DNA of 64,000 bases from Atlantibacter subterraneus (lineage in GTDB: Bacteria > Pseudomonadota > Gammaproteobacteria > Enterobacterales > Enterobacteriaceae). The position numbers were made by a program, and so were the translations under genes. Where the stretch lies: the NCBI RefSeq assembly GCF_007570865.1, contig NZ_VLPS01000010.1:153947-217946 (forward strand). Direction: 5' to 3'. Below the pieces are notes generated by a model. That model saw only the letters and a program-made list of their open reading frames with translations. It had not been told where the DNA came from and ran no database searches. Below are positions 1-8,736 of this stretch, one piece after another. The first letter of the stretch is position 1; every line of letters begins with the position of its first letter.

Positions 1-1008
1 CGGAATACCCACATCGCGGTTGAGCGCTTCTACCGCGCCGATCGCCGCCTCCCGCGCTTGCGCAATACTCATGCCCTGCACATCCACGCCCATCGCCTGC
101 GCAATGGCGCGATACTTCTCACCGGTGTAATCGGCGTTGTAGCGCATCACGTGCGGCAGCAGAATGGCGTTCGCCACGCCGTGCGGGGTATCGTAAAACG
201 CGCCCAGCGGGTGCGCCATGCCGTGTACCAGCCCTAAGCCGACGTTAGAAAAGCCCATCCCGGCGATGTATTGCCCGAGCGCCATATCCTCCACCGCAGC
301 GGATTCGCCCGCCACCGACTGACGCAGGGAGCGGCCAATAATTTCGATGGCTTTCAGATGTAGCGTATCGGTCAACTCCCACGCGCCGCGGGTTATATAG
401 CCCTCGATGGCGTGGGTCAGCGCATCCACGCCGGTCGCGGCTTTCAGCGCGGCGGGCATGCCGTCCATCATATCGGCGTCAATAAACGCCGCCAGCGGGA
501 TATCATGCGGGTCGACGCAGACAAATTTGCGGCGGTTTTCTTCGTCGGTGATCACGTAGTTAATGGTGACTTCGGCGGCGGTCCCGGCGGTGGTTGGGAT
601 AGCGAAAATCGGCACGCTGGGATTGCGGGTCGGGGCGACGCCTTCGAGGCTGCGCACATCCTCATATTCCGGGTTGGCGATAATAATGCCGATGGCTTTG
701 CAGGTATCCTGCGGGGAGCCGCCGCCCAGTGCGATAAGGTAATCCGCACCGCTCTGGCGGAACGCTGCCAGACCCTGTTGCACTACCTTAATGGTGGGGT
801 TGGGCACCACATCGGAAAAAATTTGGTATTCAAGACCTGCGCTGTCGAGCTTGTCGGTGAGTTTCGCCGCCAGGCCGCAGGCGACCAGGGTTTTGTCGGT
901 AACGATTAACGCCTTGCGATAATCCCGACGCTTCACTTCGTCCGGTAACGCCTTCACCGCGCCACGTCCAAACCATGAAGTTTCATTAAGAATCATTCTG
1001 TTAGCCAT
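1..1008 (-). CDS. fucO: Lactaldehyde reductase FucO (3' end outside window)
   Basis: Iron-dependent group III alcohol dehydrogenase that reduces L-lactaldehyde to propane-1,2-diol during anaerobic L-fucose or L-rhamnose use in the cytosol. The reading frame starts MANRMILNETSWFG, as in E. coli FucO. It shows the nucleotide-binding GGGSPQD motif and the metal-ligand segments GVDALTHAIEG and GLVHGMAHPLGA. The start ATG at 1006-1008 has a purine-rich stretch upstream. The 336 visible codons run off the left edge; the E. coli protein is about 382 residues, so roughly 45 C-terminal residues are missing. It is the last visible gene of the leftward fuc transcript, 40 bp after fucA. Identification is firm; the end of the gene is not seen. 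Confidence 0.95.
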   Translation of the reverse strand, partial: MANRMILNETSWFGRGAVKALPDEVKRRDYRKALIVTDKTLVACGLAAKLTDKLDSAGLEYQIFSDVVPNPTIKVVQQGLAAFRQSGADYLIALGGGSPQDTCKAIGIIIANPEYEDVRSLEGVAPTRNPSVPIFAIPTTAGTAAEVTINYVITDEENRRKFVCVDPHDIPLAAFIDADMMDGMPAALKAATGVDALTHAIEGYITRGAWELTDTLHLKAIEIIGRSLRQSVAGESAAVEDMALGQYIAGMGFSNVGLGLVHGMAHPLGAFYDTPHGVANAILLPHVMRYNADYTGEKYRAIAQAMGVDVQGMSIAQAREAAIGAVEALNRDVGIP

Positions 1009-1048
1009 AACGTTTGCTCCTGATGAATTATGCCTGTAATCGGGCTCG

Positions 1049-1696
1049 CTATGCTTCAACCCGCAGGCCATAGGTTTTAAATTTCTCCAACACTATGGCG
1101 ATTTCTTCATCATCCAGTACCGGGACCGGATCAACGATGGCTAAAGTCGTCAGGTAAAGCCGCGCCAGCACTTCCACCTCGTGGGCCAGCCACAGCGCTT
1201 TATCGAGATTCTCTTCGCAGGCAATCAGCCCGTGGTGTTGTAACAGCGTGGCTTTGCGATCTTTTATCGCCTCCGCCACGTATTCAGAGAGTTTGCGCGT
1301 GCCAAACGTGGCGTAGGGCGCACAGGGGATCGAGTTACCGCCCGCTGCGGCGATCATGTAGTGAATGGCGGGGATCGGGCGATTTAAAATCGACACCGCC
1401 GTGCAGTTCACCGCATGGTTATGCACCACCGCATTGGCGTCGGCGCGGGTCTGGTACACCACCTGGTGAAAGCGCCATTCGCTGGAGGGCAATTTGCCCT
1501 CTTCATGACGGCCTTCGGCATCGACGAAAACAATGCTCTGTTCGGTTAATTTCTCGTAGGGAATACCGGTGGGGGTAATTAACATGCCGTCGCGATAGCG
1601 CACGCTGACGTTGCCCGCCGTGCCCTGGTTTAATCCAAGACGCGTCATTTCAAGACAGGTATCAATAATTCCACGGGCCAGTTTTTCACGTTCCAT
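1049..1696 (-). CDS. fucA: L-fuculose-1-phosphate aldolase FucA
   Basis: Class II (zinc) aldolase that cleaves L-fuculose-1-phosphate to dihydroxyacetone phosphate and L-lactaldehyde. The 215-residue length equals E. coli FucA. The catalytic glutamate (E73) and zinc ligands (H92, H94, H155) fall at the same numbers; the segments SSEWRFH, VVHNHAVN and LLQHHGL are easily seen. It lies between the LacI-type regulator and fucO on the leftward strand, so it probably belongs to the transcript that begins at the ABC transporter. A 9-bp hairpin lies in the 104-bp gap upstream and may tune its level relative to the regulator. Nothing unusual in the protein itself. Confidence 0.96.
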   Translation of the reverse strand: MEREKLARGIIDTCLEMTRLGLNQGTAGNVSVRYRDGMLITPTGIPYEKLTEQSIVFVDAEGRHEEGKLPSSEWRFHQVVYQTRADANAVVHNHAVNCTAVSILNRPIPAIHYMIAAAGGNSIPCAPYATFGTRKLSEYVAEAIKDRKATLLQHHGLIACEENLDKALWLAHEVEVLARLYLTTLAIVDPVPVLDDEEIAIVLEKFKTYGLRVEA

Positions 1697-1743
1697 TTCT
1701 CTTCTCCGAATCGGTAAAACATAAATTTGGCTAAGGGGAGCCG

Positions 1744-1767
1744 GGCAAAGCCCTGAACGGCTTTGCC
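1744..1767. repeat. Hairpin between regulator gene and fucA
   Basis: A perfect 9-bp inverted repeat (GGCAAAGCC / GGCTTTGCC) with a 6-nt loop lies between the LacI-family gene and fucA. No T-run follows on the minus strand, so it resembles an intercistronic RNA hairpin or processing element more than a factor-independent terminator. Confidence 0.5.
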
Positions 1768-1800
1768 TGATGTGTTTTCAGCGATGTTTTTTTAAATTTG

Positions 1801-2787
1801 TTATTGGCGCTTAATTAATTTCATCGTCACCTGTTCAGTGCGTTTGACCGGCGTGCCGTCAATCGCCTGCTGCATTAAATCGAAGGCTTTTTCCGCCCAG
1901 CTATCTTCATCCTGCTGCATAGACCAGACGTTATTGGATAAAAATCCCAGCATCGGATGTTCGTCAAAGGTGCCGATATTAATATCCGGCGGAATGCCGC
2001 CACACTGTTCGCGCAACTCTTTAATCGCCCCTTCCAGCACCGGCAGCGACGAGGCGATAAATGCCTTCGGCACGCCGTGTTCGGCGATTAAGTTTCTCAT
2101 CATCTGCGCGCCGCCCTCCGGGGTATTGTAGAGATTTTCCGCCACCCGCGATAACGCCAGCGGGTGCTGTTCGACGGCATGTAAATAGCCAGCTAAACGA
2201 TCATGAATACTCGGCAGTTGTTTATCGCCCACTAAAAACCACAGCGGTGCCTGGCTGGCGTTGAGCATGGCCTCGGTAAGCGTCACGCCTCCGGCGAAGT
2301 TATTACTTTCCACCAGCGCGTTGTCGGTGAATTTAAAATCGCGGTCCAGCAGCACCAGCGGCTTTTTCACCTGACGCAAATGGTGCTGCTGATTTTCCAG
2401 GGTGGCTGGCGCAATAAACAATCCATCCACATTGCGGGCGATTAACGCTTTCACCAGCTTATTTTCGTAATCCACGTCGTTATAGGTACAACTGATCATT
2501 AACTGGTATCCCGAACGTCGGCAGCGTAGCTCTAATTTTTCGGCAAGGGTGGCGAAAAATACGTTCGAAATACAGGGAATGATTAATCCCAGGGTTTCCG
2601 TTTTATTTAATTTAAGGCTCCGGGCGGAATGGTTAATGGTGTAGCCATAACGCTCGACATATTCGTTGATTCTGGCCTGCGTTTTTAAACTGATGCGATA
2701 CTGCTCTGCTTTCCCGCTTAACACTAACCGGACGGTGGTGACTGACAAATTAAGATCGGTCGCAATCTGTTCTACGGTTTTGGCCAT
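1801..2787 (-). CDS. LacI/GalR-family regulator of the fucose locus (Cra-like)
   Basis: Sugar-responsive repressor with an N-terminal LacI-type helix-turn-helix (about residues 1-50, containing a VTTVRLVLSGKAEQYR stretch similar to the Cra/FruR headpiece) and a C-terminal periplasmic-binding-like effector domain (about 60-328). It is encoded inside the leftward fuc operon, between the binding-protein gene and fucA, where E. coli fuc would not have a LacI-type gene (E. coli FucR is DeoR-type and maps after fucU). Two palindromes in the divergent control region (6571-6590 and 6811-6830) have the Cra-like layout GCTAA-N6-TTAGC expected for such a headpiece. Role as the local fucose regulator is inferred from position and operators; the inducer is unknown. 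Confidence 0.8.
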   Translation of the reverse strand: MAKTVEQIATDLNLSVTTVRLVLSGKAEQYRISLKTQARINEYVERYGYTINHSARSLKLNKTETLGLIIPCISNVFFATLAEKLELRCRRSGYQLMISCTYNDVDYENKLVKALIARNVDGLFIAPATLENQQHHLRQVKKPLVLLDRDFKFTDNALVESNNFAGGVTLTEAMLNASQAPLWFLVGDKQLPSIHDRLAGYLHAVEQHPLALSRVAENLYNTPEGGAQMMRNLIAEHGVPKAFIASSLPVLEGAIKELREQCGGIPPDINIGTFDEHPMLGFLSNNVWSMQQDEDSWAEKAFDLMQQAIDGTPVKRTEQVTMKLIKRQ

Positions 2788-2883
2788 CTGCCTTTTTCCC
2801 TTGTGATGACTAAAGGCTTATTATAATCACACACCGGTGATTCCCCTGGACGACCATTACGAAATTTGCCCGCTGCTAAGCGC

Positions 2884-2913
2884 GATGCTGCCGCCCCGCA
2901 GGGCGACAGCATC
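2884..2913. repeat. Hairpin just downstream of the binding-protein gene
   Basis: 13-bp arms (GATGCTGCCGCCC and GGGCGACAGCATC, one mismatch) around a 4-nt loop, starting a few bases after the stop of the periplasmic binding protein gene on the minus strand. There is no T-run. Such hairpins after binding-protein genes commonly protect the upstream mRNA and lower expression of downstream genes, here the regulator and fucAO. Confidence 0.55.
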
Positions 2914-2917
2914 AGGA

Positions 2918-3871
2918 TTACTTTTTCTTACCAAACGGGTGCAGCAGTTTATCCACTGCGGGGTCGTCAATGTTGTCCATGCTGACATACTTGACGGGGA
3001 TATCGATGACTTTTTCGACCGTTTTACCGTTAATGGCGTCATCCAGCGCTTTGATGCCCTGATAACCGATCTGATACGCGTCCTGTACCACAAATCCCTG
3101 CAATACGCCCGCGCGCAGGAAGCCGATAATCGCTTCGGTACTGTCAAAGCCGATGACTTTTACTTTGCCTTTAATGCCGAGGCTGTCTACCGCGTTTGCC
3201 ACGCCCAGCGTCGCTCCTTCATTGGTGGCGTAGATCCCGGCTAAATCCGGGTTGGCCTGCACCATATCGGTGGTTTTATCCATCGCTTTTTGCGGGTCGC
3301 CATCGCTGTACTGCACCGGCAATACGGTGATGTCCGGGTACTTCTCTTTCATCTGTTTGGTGAAGCCTTCGGAGCGTTCAATAGCCGAGCTGGTGCCCGC
3401 CACGTGAGCGATCACGCCCACTTTGCCTTTATTGCCGATGGCGGCGGCCAGCGCGTCTGCCGCCTGCGCCCCGGCTTTCACGTTGTTGGTAGCGACGAAG
3501 CTCGCCGGAATATCTGAATTTACGCCGGAATCGAAGGTGACCACTTTAATGCCGCGGCTGTTGGCGCTCTCAACCAGCGGTGCCAGCGCGTTGGCGTCCA
3601 GCGCGGCAAGCAAAATCCCGTCCGGTTTTTTCGCCATGGTATTTTCCAGCAGCTGAATTTGCTCGGCGATTTGGGTTTCATCCGCCGGGCCGACAAAACT
3701 GGTGGTCACCCCCAGCTCCTTCGCGGCGGCTTCGGTGCCCATTTTCACGGTCTGGAAAAACTCATGCTGATAACCCTTGCTAACTACCGGCAGGGTAAGG
3801 TTTTTTGCCCATGCGGGGCTGGCCAGCATCGCCGCCACCGCTAACGCGCTCAACAGGTACTTGGTTTTCAT
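2918..3871 (-). CDS. Sugar ABC transporter periplasmic binding protein (RbsB-type)
   Basis: Periplasmic solute receptor of the pentose/hexose (CUT2) class, expected to bind a monosaccharide, most likely L-fucose, and deliver it to the adjacent permease. I chose the start at 3871 because the protein then begins MKTKYLLSALAVAAMLA and has a normal signal peptide ending SPAWA-K; the longer frame would add 16 residues lacking signal character. The mature part has the type I binding-protein fold pattern (VSKGYQHEFFQTVKMG, EQIQLLENTMAKKPDGI, YATNEGATLGVANAV). It is third in the order ATPase, permease, binding protein, and a stable hairpin follows. Substrate is inferred from context only. Confidence 0.85.
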   Translation of the reverse strand: MKTKYLLSALAVAAMLASPAWAKNLTLPVVSKGYQHEFFQTVKMGTEAAAKELGVTTSFVGPADETQIAEQIQLLENTMAKKPDGILLAALDANALAPLVESANSRGIKVVTFDSGVNSDIPASFVATNNVKAGAQAADALAAAIGNKGKVGVIAHVAGTSSAIERSEGFTKQMKEKYPDITVLPVQYSDGDPQKAMDKTTDMVQANPDLAGIYATNEGATLGVANAVDSLGIKGKVKVIGFDSTEAIIGFLRAGVLQGFVVQDAYQIGYQGIKALDDAINGKTVEKVIDIPVKYVSMDNIDDPAVDKLLHPFGKKK

Positions 3872-3936
3872 AGGATTGACTCCGTTTTTTATAAGGTTTG
3901 GGTACAGGGGAAGATCCACATCGCTACAACGGATCG

Positions 3937-4920
3937 CTAACGCATTTTTTTGCGCAACGTGTCGAGATACACCGCGGCCACCACCACCACGCCCATGGCG
4001 ACCATTTGCCAGAACTGCGAGACGCCCATCAGGTTGAGGCCGTTTTTCAACACGCTCATGATGAACGCGCCGATAATGGTGCCGCCAATCGTGCCCACGC
4101 CGCCCATCAGGCTGGTGCCGCCAATCACCACTGCAGCGATGGCTTCCAGCTCATAACCCACGCCGACGGTCGGTTGCCCGGAGTTGAGGCGCGACGCCAG
4201 AATTACTCCGGCGATCCCGGTGAGCAGCCCGCAGAAGGCGTAGACAAAAATCTTCACCCGCTGCACTTTGATGCCCGACAGGTGCGCGGCCACTTCGTTG
4301 CTGCCCACGGCGTAGACATAGCGGCCAATTACCGTTTTCTTGAGGATGTAAGCGGCGATGGCGGCGATAATCGCCAGGTAAAACACCGGGTAGGGGAGGA
4401 CGTCGAACAGGCGTCCCTGCGCCAGCAGCTTGAAGGTGGGGTAATCCGAGAAGTAAATGGCGCGCCCGTCGGTCATCACCATATTGATGCCGCGTACCGA
4501 CATCATCAGGCCCAGCGTGGCAATAAACGGCGGAATAGTGGCGCGCGTGACCAGCAGGCCGTTGACGAAGCCACACAGGCCACCTGCCACCATACCGGCA
4601 ATCACGCAGACAATCAGCGGCATACTGTACGACGCGCACAGGCCCACCACCACCCCGGAAAACGCCACCACCGACCCGAGCGACAGGTCGATCCCGGCGG
4701 TGATAATCACGTAGGTCACGCCAATCGCCATAATGCCAATCACCGAGGTTTGCAGGGCGATGGTCATAATATTTTCGGTATTAAAGAAAAACGGCGAGCT
4801 GAAGCTAAAAAAAATCACCAGTAAAACCAGGCTTAATAACGGTGCCAGGCGCATTAACAGGGCTTTGTTAATTTTTCCTGATTTCGCCGGCTGGCTGGAG
4901 GGCGTTAATGAGTCAGTCAT
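3937..4920 (-). CDS. Sugar ABC transporter permease (RbsC-type)
   Basis: Integral membrane permease of the CUT2 family (327 residues), predicted to form the translocation channel as a dimer with the RbsA-type ATPase. Multiple hydrophobic helices are evident from residue 20 on. Family segments include GVTYVIITAGIDLSLGSVVAFSG near residue 65 and GGTSLMGGVGTIGGTIIGA near residue 270. It starts 3 bp after the ATPase stop codon, so translation is probably coupled. It is part of the proposed L-fucose importer that replaces FucP in this locus. Confidence 0.88.
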   Translation of the reverse strand: MTDSLTPSSQPAKSGKINKALLMRLAPLLSLVLLVIFFSFSSPFFFNTENIMTIALQTSVIGIMAIGVTYVIITAGIDLSLGSVVAFSGVVVGLCASYSMPLIVCVIAGMVAGGLCGFVNGLLVTRATIPPFIATLGLMMSVRGINMVMTDGRAIYFSDYPTFKLLAQGRLFDVLPYPVFYLAIIAAIAAYILKKTVIGRYVYAVGSNEVAAHLSGIKVQRVKIFVYAFCGLLTGIAGVILASRLNSGQPTVGVGYELEAIAAVVIGGTSLMGGVGTIGGTIIGAFIMSVLKNGLNLMGVSQFWQMVAMGVVVVAAVYLDTLRKKMR

Positions 4921-4923
4921 GAT

Positions 4924-6423
4924 TTAATCCTCTAACGTCGCATATTTCATAATATTTTCTTGAGTGGCCGTCGCGTTATCCAGCTCACCGGTAATACGGC
5001 CATTGCGCATCACTAATATGCGGTCGCACATGCCGAGGATTTCCGGTAATTCCGAGGAGATCATGATGATGGATTTCCCCTTTGCCACCAGGCGATTCAT
5101 TAATTCATAAATTTCCAGTTTCGCGCCCACATCGATACCGCGCGTGGGTTCGTCAAAAATCAAAATATCGGTGTCTTTGCATACCCAACGGGCAATAATA
5201 ATTTTTTGCTGATTGCCGCCGCTTAAATGCAGCGCGGGCTGTTGGAGATGGGGCGTTTTAATGCGTAAGGCTTTGACTAATTGCTCGCTGGTTTTCTGAC
5301 ACTGTTTCTCTTTAACAATCCCTAATGCATCGGAATATTCAGGGTAATTCCCGAGCATAATATTAAGCTCAACGGATAATCCCAGCGCCAGCCCCTCTTT
5401 TTTACGGTCTTCGGTAAGATAGCCGATGCCCTGTTCAATCGCCTGATGAACATCGCTAATTACGACGGATTTGCCGTTAAGTTTCACCTCGCCTTGATCG
5501 ATTTTATCGGCACCGAACAATGCCCTGGCGAGCTCGGTACGGCCAGCCCCCATCAGGCCGGAGAGCCCAAGAATTTCACCGCGATACAGCGAGAAGTTAA
5601 TGTCGCGCAGCACGTCCTTACGGTTAAGGTTTTTCACCTCCAGCACCGCGTCGCGCCCGGTAAATGGCGGCCTGCGCGGGTAGATGTCGCCCAGTTTACG
5701 GCCCACCATCATGGCGATTAAGTCGCTGATTTGCACCGTTTCGTACTCCACCGTGCCGATGTACTGCCCGTCGCGCATGACGGTAGCGCGGTCGGCAATC
5801 AGCGCCAGCTCTTCCAGGCGGTGCGAGATATACACAATGCCGGTACCCTGATCTCTAAGCAGGCGAGTCACGTTGAACAGACTGTCGATTTCGCTTTCCG
5901 TCAGGGCGGCGGTGGGTTCATCCATGATTAAAATTTTCGCATTAACGGAAATAGCTTTGGCGATTTCCACCATCTGCTGCTGCGCGACCGTTAAGTCCGC
6001 CACGCGGGTTTCTGGCTTGATTTTCAAATTCAGGGTGTCGAGGATCGTTTGTACTTTCTGGCGCTGGGTTTTGGCATCCAGTTGCCAGCGATTGTGTTTA
6101 CAAAATTCCCGACCAATAAAAATATTTTCTTCGACAGTTAAATCAGGAAATAAATTAAACTCCTGATGGATAATCGTAATGCCGAGCAGCTGTGCCTCCA
6201 GCGGGCTGGCAAATTTTACCGATTGACCCTCGAAAATAATTTCCCCTTCGTCGGGCTGATACACGCCGGACAAAATTTTCATTAGCGTGGATTTCCCCGC
6301 CCCGTTTTCACCCAACAGGGCGTGAACTTCACCACGGCGTAAAGTAAATCCAACATTACTCAACGCCACCACGCCGGGGAAACGCTTGGTAATATTATTC
6401 ATTTGCAAAAAATTATCTGACAT
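4924..6423 (-). CDS. Sugar ABC transporter ATPase (RbsA-type, two ABC domains)
   Basis: Cytoplasmic ATPase with two fused nucleotide-binding domains, typical of ribose/galactose/xylose importers (499 residues). The first domain has a complete Walker A (GENGAGKST, about residue 38) and a Walker B with MDEPTAALTE. The second has a degenerate Walker A (GLMGAGRTE), the signature LSGGNQQK and FDEPTRGIDVGAK. It is the first gene of the leftward operon and diverges from fucI across a 495-bp control region carrying two putative operators and a CRP-like site. This argues that the importer is co-regulated with fucose catabolism. Confidence 0.88.
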   Translation of the reverse strand: MSDNFLQMNNITKRFPGVVALSNVGFTLRRGEVHALLGENGAGKSTLMKILSGVYQPDEGEIIFEGQSVKFASPLEAQLLGITIIHQEFNLFPDLTVEENIFIGREFCKHNRWQLDAKTQRQKVQTILDTLNLKIKPETRVADLTVAQQQMVEIAKAISVNAKILIMDEPTAALTESEIDSLFNVTRLLRDQGTGIVYISHRLEELALIADRATVMRDGQYIGTVEYETVQISDLIAMMVGRKLGDIYPRRPPFTGRDAVLEVKNLNRKDVLRDINFSLYRGEILGLSGLMGAGRTELARALFGADKIDQGEVKLNGKSVVISDVHQAIEQGIGYLTEDRKKEGLALGLSVELNIMLGNYPEYSDALGIVKEKQCQKTSEQLVKALRIKTPHLQQPALHLSGGNQQKIIIARWVCKDTDILIFDEPTRGIDVGAKLEIYELMNRLVAKGKSIIMISSELPEILGMCDRILVMRNGRITGELDNATATQENIMKYATLED

Positions 6424-6570
6424 GGCGTTTTCCCTTGGTTGACCAGGTGTTCGCTGTCTGTGAAAACGGGAGAGGCAAATACCTTTACGAATAAGTACGG
6501 CAACGTAACGGCGTCATAAAACAGAGCCGTAGTAAATATTCCCGGCATAAATCCCGTTTTTATTTGAATA

Positions 6571-6590
6571 TTGCTAACTCGTGTTAGCTT
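6571..6590. promoter_or_regulatory. Putative LacI-family operator 1
   Basis: Palindrome GCTAACTCGTGTTAGC (6573-6588) with one asymmetric centre position, in the layout recognised by Cra-like LacI regulators. A near-identical copy lies at 6811-6830. The regulator encoded at 1801-2787 is the obvious candidate ligand. Confidence 0.65.
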
Positions 6591-6752
6591 TTGCGTAGTT
6601 AAACCTATGCAATGCGCTGTTTTTCGACAAACACTTTCAATTCAAATTGTGACGCTGCGCAAGAGATATGGAGCATTTGGTTGAATTTATTGAATATATT
6701 ATTTTCGTGCCGGATCGCATCATCTTTTTAAAAATTACCAACGCGTTTAGTA

Positions 6753-6768
6753 CGTGAAAAACATCACA
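6753..6768. promoter_or_regulatory. Putative CRP site upstream of fucI
   Basis: CGTGA-N6-TCACA matches the CRP core TGTGA-N6-TCACA at 9 of 10 positions. It lies between the two operator palindromes, consistent with catabolite control as known for E. coli fuc. Confidence 0.6.
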
Positions 6769-6810
6769 CTTCAGGACGAAACTCGTTGTCGATTCTATTT
6801 TTTACTCTCT

Positions 6811-6830
6811 ATGCTAATTCGAGTTAGCAA
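6811..6830. promoter_or_regulatory. Putative LacI-family operator 2
   Basis: Palindrome TGCTAATTCGAGTTAGCA (6812-6829), one mismatch between arms, 89 bp upstream of fucI. It shares GCTAAYTCGWGTTAGC with the copy at 6571-6590. Confidence 0.65.
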
Positions 6831-6918
6831 ATTTACCCTTCGGGCCGTTTGGTGCGGCGATTTTGTCGCAGCGGTGTGGTATCGACCTGAAACGATCTCA
6901 AAAATATGAGGAATAACA

Positions 6919-8688
6919 ATGACTACCCTACCGAAAATCGGCATTCGCCCGGTCATCGATGGCCGCAGAATGGGCGTGCGCGAATCCTTAGAACAGCAAA
7001 CCATGGACATGGCGAAAGCCACTGCGCAACTGCTGGCTGAGCAATTACGCCACCCGTGCGGCGCGACCGTGGAGTGCGTAATCGCCGATACCTGTATTGC
7101 CGGCATGGCGGAATCCGCCGCCTGCGATCAAAAGTTCAGCACCCACAACGTCGGCCTGACCATTACGGTTACGCCGTGCTGGTGCTACGGCAGTGAAACC
7201 ATCGATATGGACCCGATGCGCCCGAAAGCGATTTGGGGATTCAACGGCACTGAACGCCCTGGCGCGGTTTACCTGGCGGCGGCGTTAGCGGCCCACAACC
7301 AGAAAGGGCTGCCGGCGTTTTCGATATACGGTCACGACGTGCAGGACGCGGGCGACACCGACATCCCGCAGGATGTGCAGGAAAAACTGCTGCGCTTCGC
7401 CCGTGCCGGGCTGGCGGTGGCCAGCATGAAGGGCAAAAGCTATCTGTCGCTGGGCGGCGTGTCGATGGGCATCGCCGGCTCGATTGTCGATCACAACTTC
7501 TTTGAATCTTATCTCGGCATGAAGGTGCAGGCCGTCGATATGACCGAGCTGCGCCGCCGCATCGATCACAAGATCTACGACGAGCAGGAGCTGGAACTGG
7601 CGGTGAGCTGGGCCGATCAGCATTTCCGCTTTGGCGAAGATAAAAACGCCGAGCAATACCGCCGCGATGAGCAGGCCAACCGGGCGATCCTGCGCGAAAG
7701 CCTGCTGATGGCGATTTGCATCCGCGACATGATGCAGGGCAACCGCAAACTGGCGGAAATGGGGCGTGTGGAAGAGTCTCTGGGCTACAACGCCATCGCC
7801 GCCGGTTTCCAGGGGCAGCGCCACTGGACCGATCAATATCCGAATGGCGACACCGCCGAAGCGCTGTTGAACAGCTCTTTCGACTGGAACGGCGTGCGTC
7901 AGCCCTATGTGGTGGCGACGGAAAACGACAGCCTGAACGGCGTCTCGATGCTGTTTGGTCATCTGCTTACCGGCACCGCCCAGGTGTTTGCCGATGTGCG
8001 CACCTACTGGTCCGCCGAGGCGGTGGAACGCGTTACCGGGCATAAACTCACCGGCCATGCGGAGCAGGGCATCATCCACCTGATTAACTCGGGTTCGGCG
8101 GCACTGGACGGCACCTGCCGCCAGCAGGATGAAAATGGCAAGCCGACCATGAAGCCGCACTGGCAAATCAGCCAGCAGGAGGCCGATGCCTGTCTGGCAG
8201 CGACGGAATGGTGTACCGCGGTGCACGAGTATTTCCGCGGCGGCGGTTTTTCATCACGCTTCCTGACCCAGGGCGGCGTGCCGTTCACCCTGAGCCGCAT
8301 CAACCTGGTGAAAGGCATTGGGCCGGTGTTGCAAATCGCCGAAGGCTGGAGCGTTGAGCTGCCGAAAGCCGTTCACGATACCCTTGATAAACGCACCGAC
8401 TCCTCCTGGCCGACCACCTGGTTTGCGCCGCGCGTGACCGGCAACGGCCCGTTCCGCGACGTCTATTCGGTGATGGCGAACTGGGGCGCTAACCACGGGG
8501 TATGGACCATCGGGCACGTGGGTGCGGATCTGATTACCCTGGCCTCGATGCTGCGCATTCCGGTATGCATGCATAACGTTGATGACGAGGCGATTTATCG
8601 TCCCACCGCCTGGGCCGCCCACGGCATGGACAGCGAAGGCCAGGACTATCGCGCCTGCGAAAATTACGGACCATTGTACAAACGCTAA
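6919..8688 (+). CDS. fucI: L-fucose isomerase FucI
   Basis: Manganese-dependent aldose-ketose isomerase converting L-fucose to L-fuculose in the cytosol, the first catabolic step. At 589 residues it matches E. coli FucI (591). The metal-binding region is seen in the [10 protein letters not shown] segment (E at about residue 335) and the ADVRTYW segment about 24 residues later. The ATG is preceded by GAGGAATAACA, a good ribosome binding site. It begins the rightward fucIKU transcript. A terminator-like hairpin with a T-run follows within 10 bp of the stop, so fucK and fucU are probably expressed at lower level than fucI. Confidence 0.97.
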   Translation: MTTLPKIGIRPVIDGRRMGVRESLEQQTMDMAKATAQLLAEQLRHPCGATVECVIADTCIAGMAESAACDQKFSTHNVGLTITVTPCWCYGSETIDMDPMRPKAIWGFNGTERPGAVYLAAALAAHNQKGLPAFSIYGHDVQDAGDTDIPQDVQEKLLRFARAGLAVASMKGKSYLSLGGVSMGIAGSIVDHNFFESYLGMKVQAVDMTELRRRIDHKIYDEQELELAVSWADQHFRFGEDKNAEQYRRDEQANRAILRESLLMAICIRDMMQGNRKLAEMGRVEESLGYNAIAAGFQGQRHWTDQYPNGDTAEALLNSSFDWNGVRQPYVVATENDSLNGVSMLFGHLLTGTAQVFADVRTYWSAEAVERVTGHKLTGHAEQGIIHLINSGSAALDGTCRQQDENGKPTMKPHWQISQQEADACLAATEWCTAVHEYFRGGGFSSRFLTQGGVPFTLSRINLVKGIGPVLQIAEGWSVELPKAVHDTLDKRTDSSWPTTWFAPRVTGNGPFRDVYSVMANWGANHGVWTIGHVGADLITLASMLRIPVCMHNVDDEAIYRPTAWAAHGMDSEGQDYRACENYGPLYKR

Positions 8689-8695
8689 CCGAATT

Positions 8696-8725
8696 CGGGG
8701 CGGCCTGCGGGTCGCCCCGTTTTTT
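8696..8725 (+). terminator. Terminator-like hairpin between fucI and fucK
   Basis: A 10-bp stem CGGGGCGGCC / GGTCGCCCCG (one G-U pair) with a TGCG loop, directly followed by six T residues. It has full factor-independent terminator form but sits inside the operon, 11 bp before the fucK start, and abuts its ribosome binding site. Confidence 0.8.
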
Positions 8726-8736
8726 CAGGAGAGTTG

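Larger units (their letters stand above)
6424..6918. promoter_or_regulatory. Divergent control region of the fucose locus
   Basis: This 495-bp AT-rich gap separates the leftward transporter-regulator-fucAO transcript from rightward fucIKU. It holds two GCTAA-N6-TTAGC palindromes 240 bp apart and a CRP-like site between them, annotated separately. Core promoters are not assigned. No open frame with a convincing start is present. Confidence 0.7.

Noticed and set aside
3898..4824. Long plus-strand open frame of 308 codons opposite the fuc permease gene
   Set aside because: It is histidine- and arginine-rich, has no family features, and is an antisense shadow of a GC-rich, clearly real permease gene.
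7285..8226. 313-codon minus-strand open frame opposite fucI
   Set aside because: Antisense shadow of FucI, with no ribosome site or recognisable domain.
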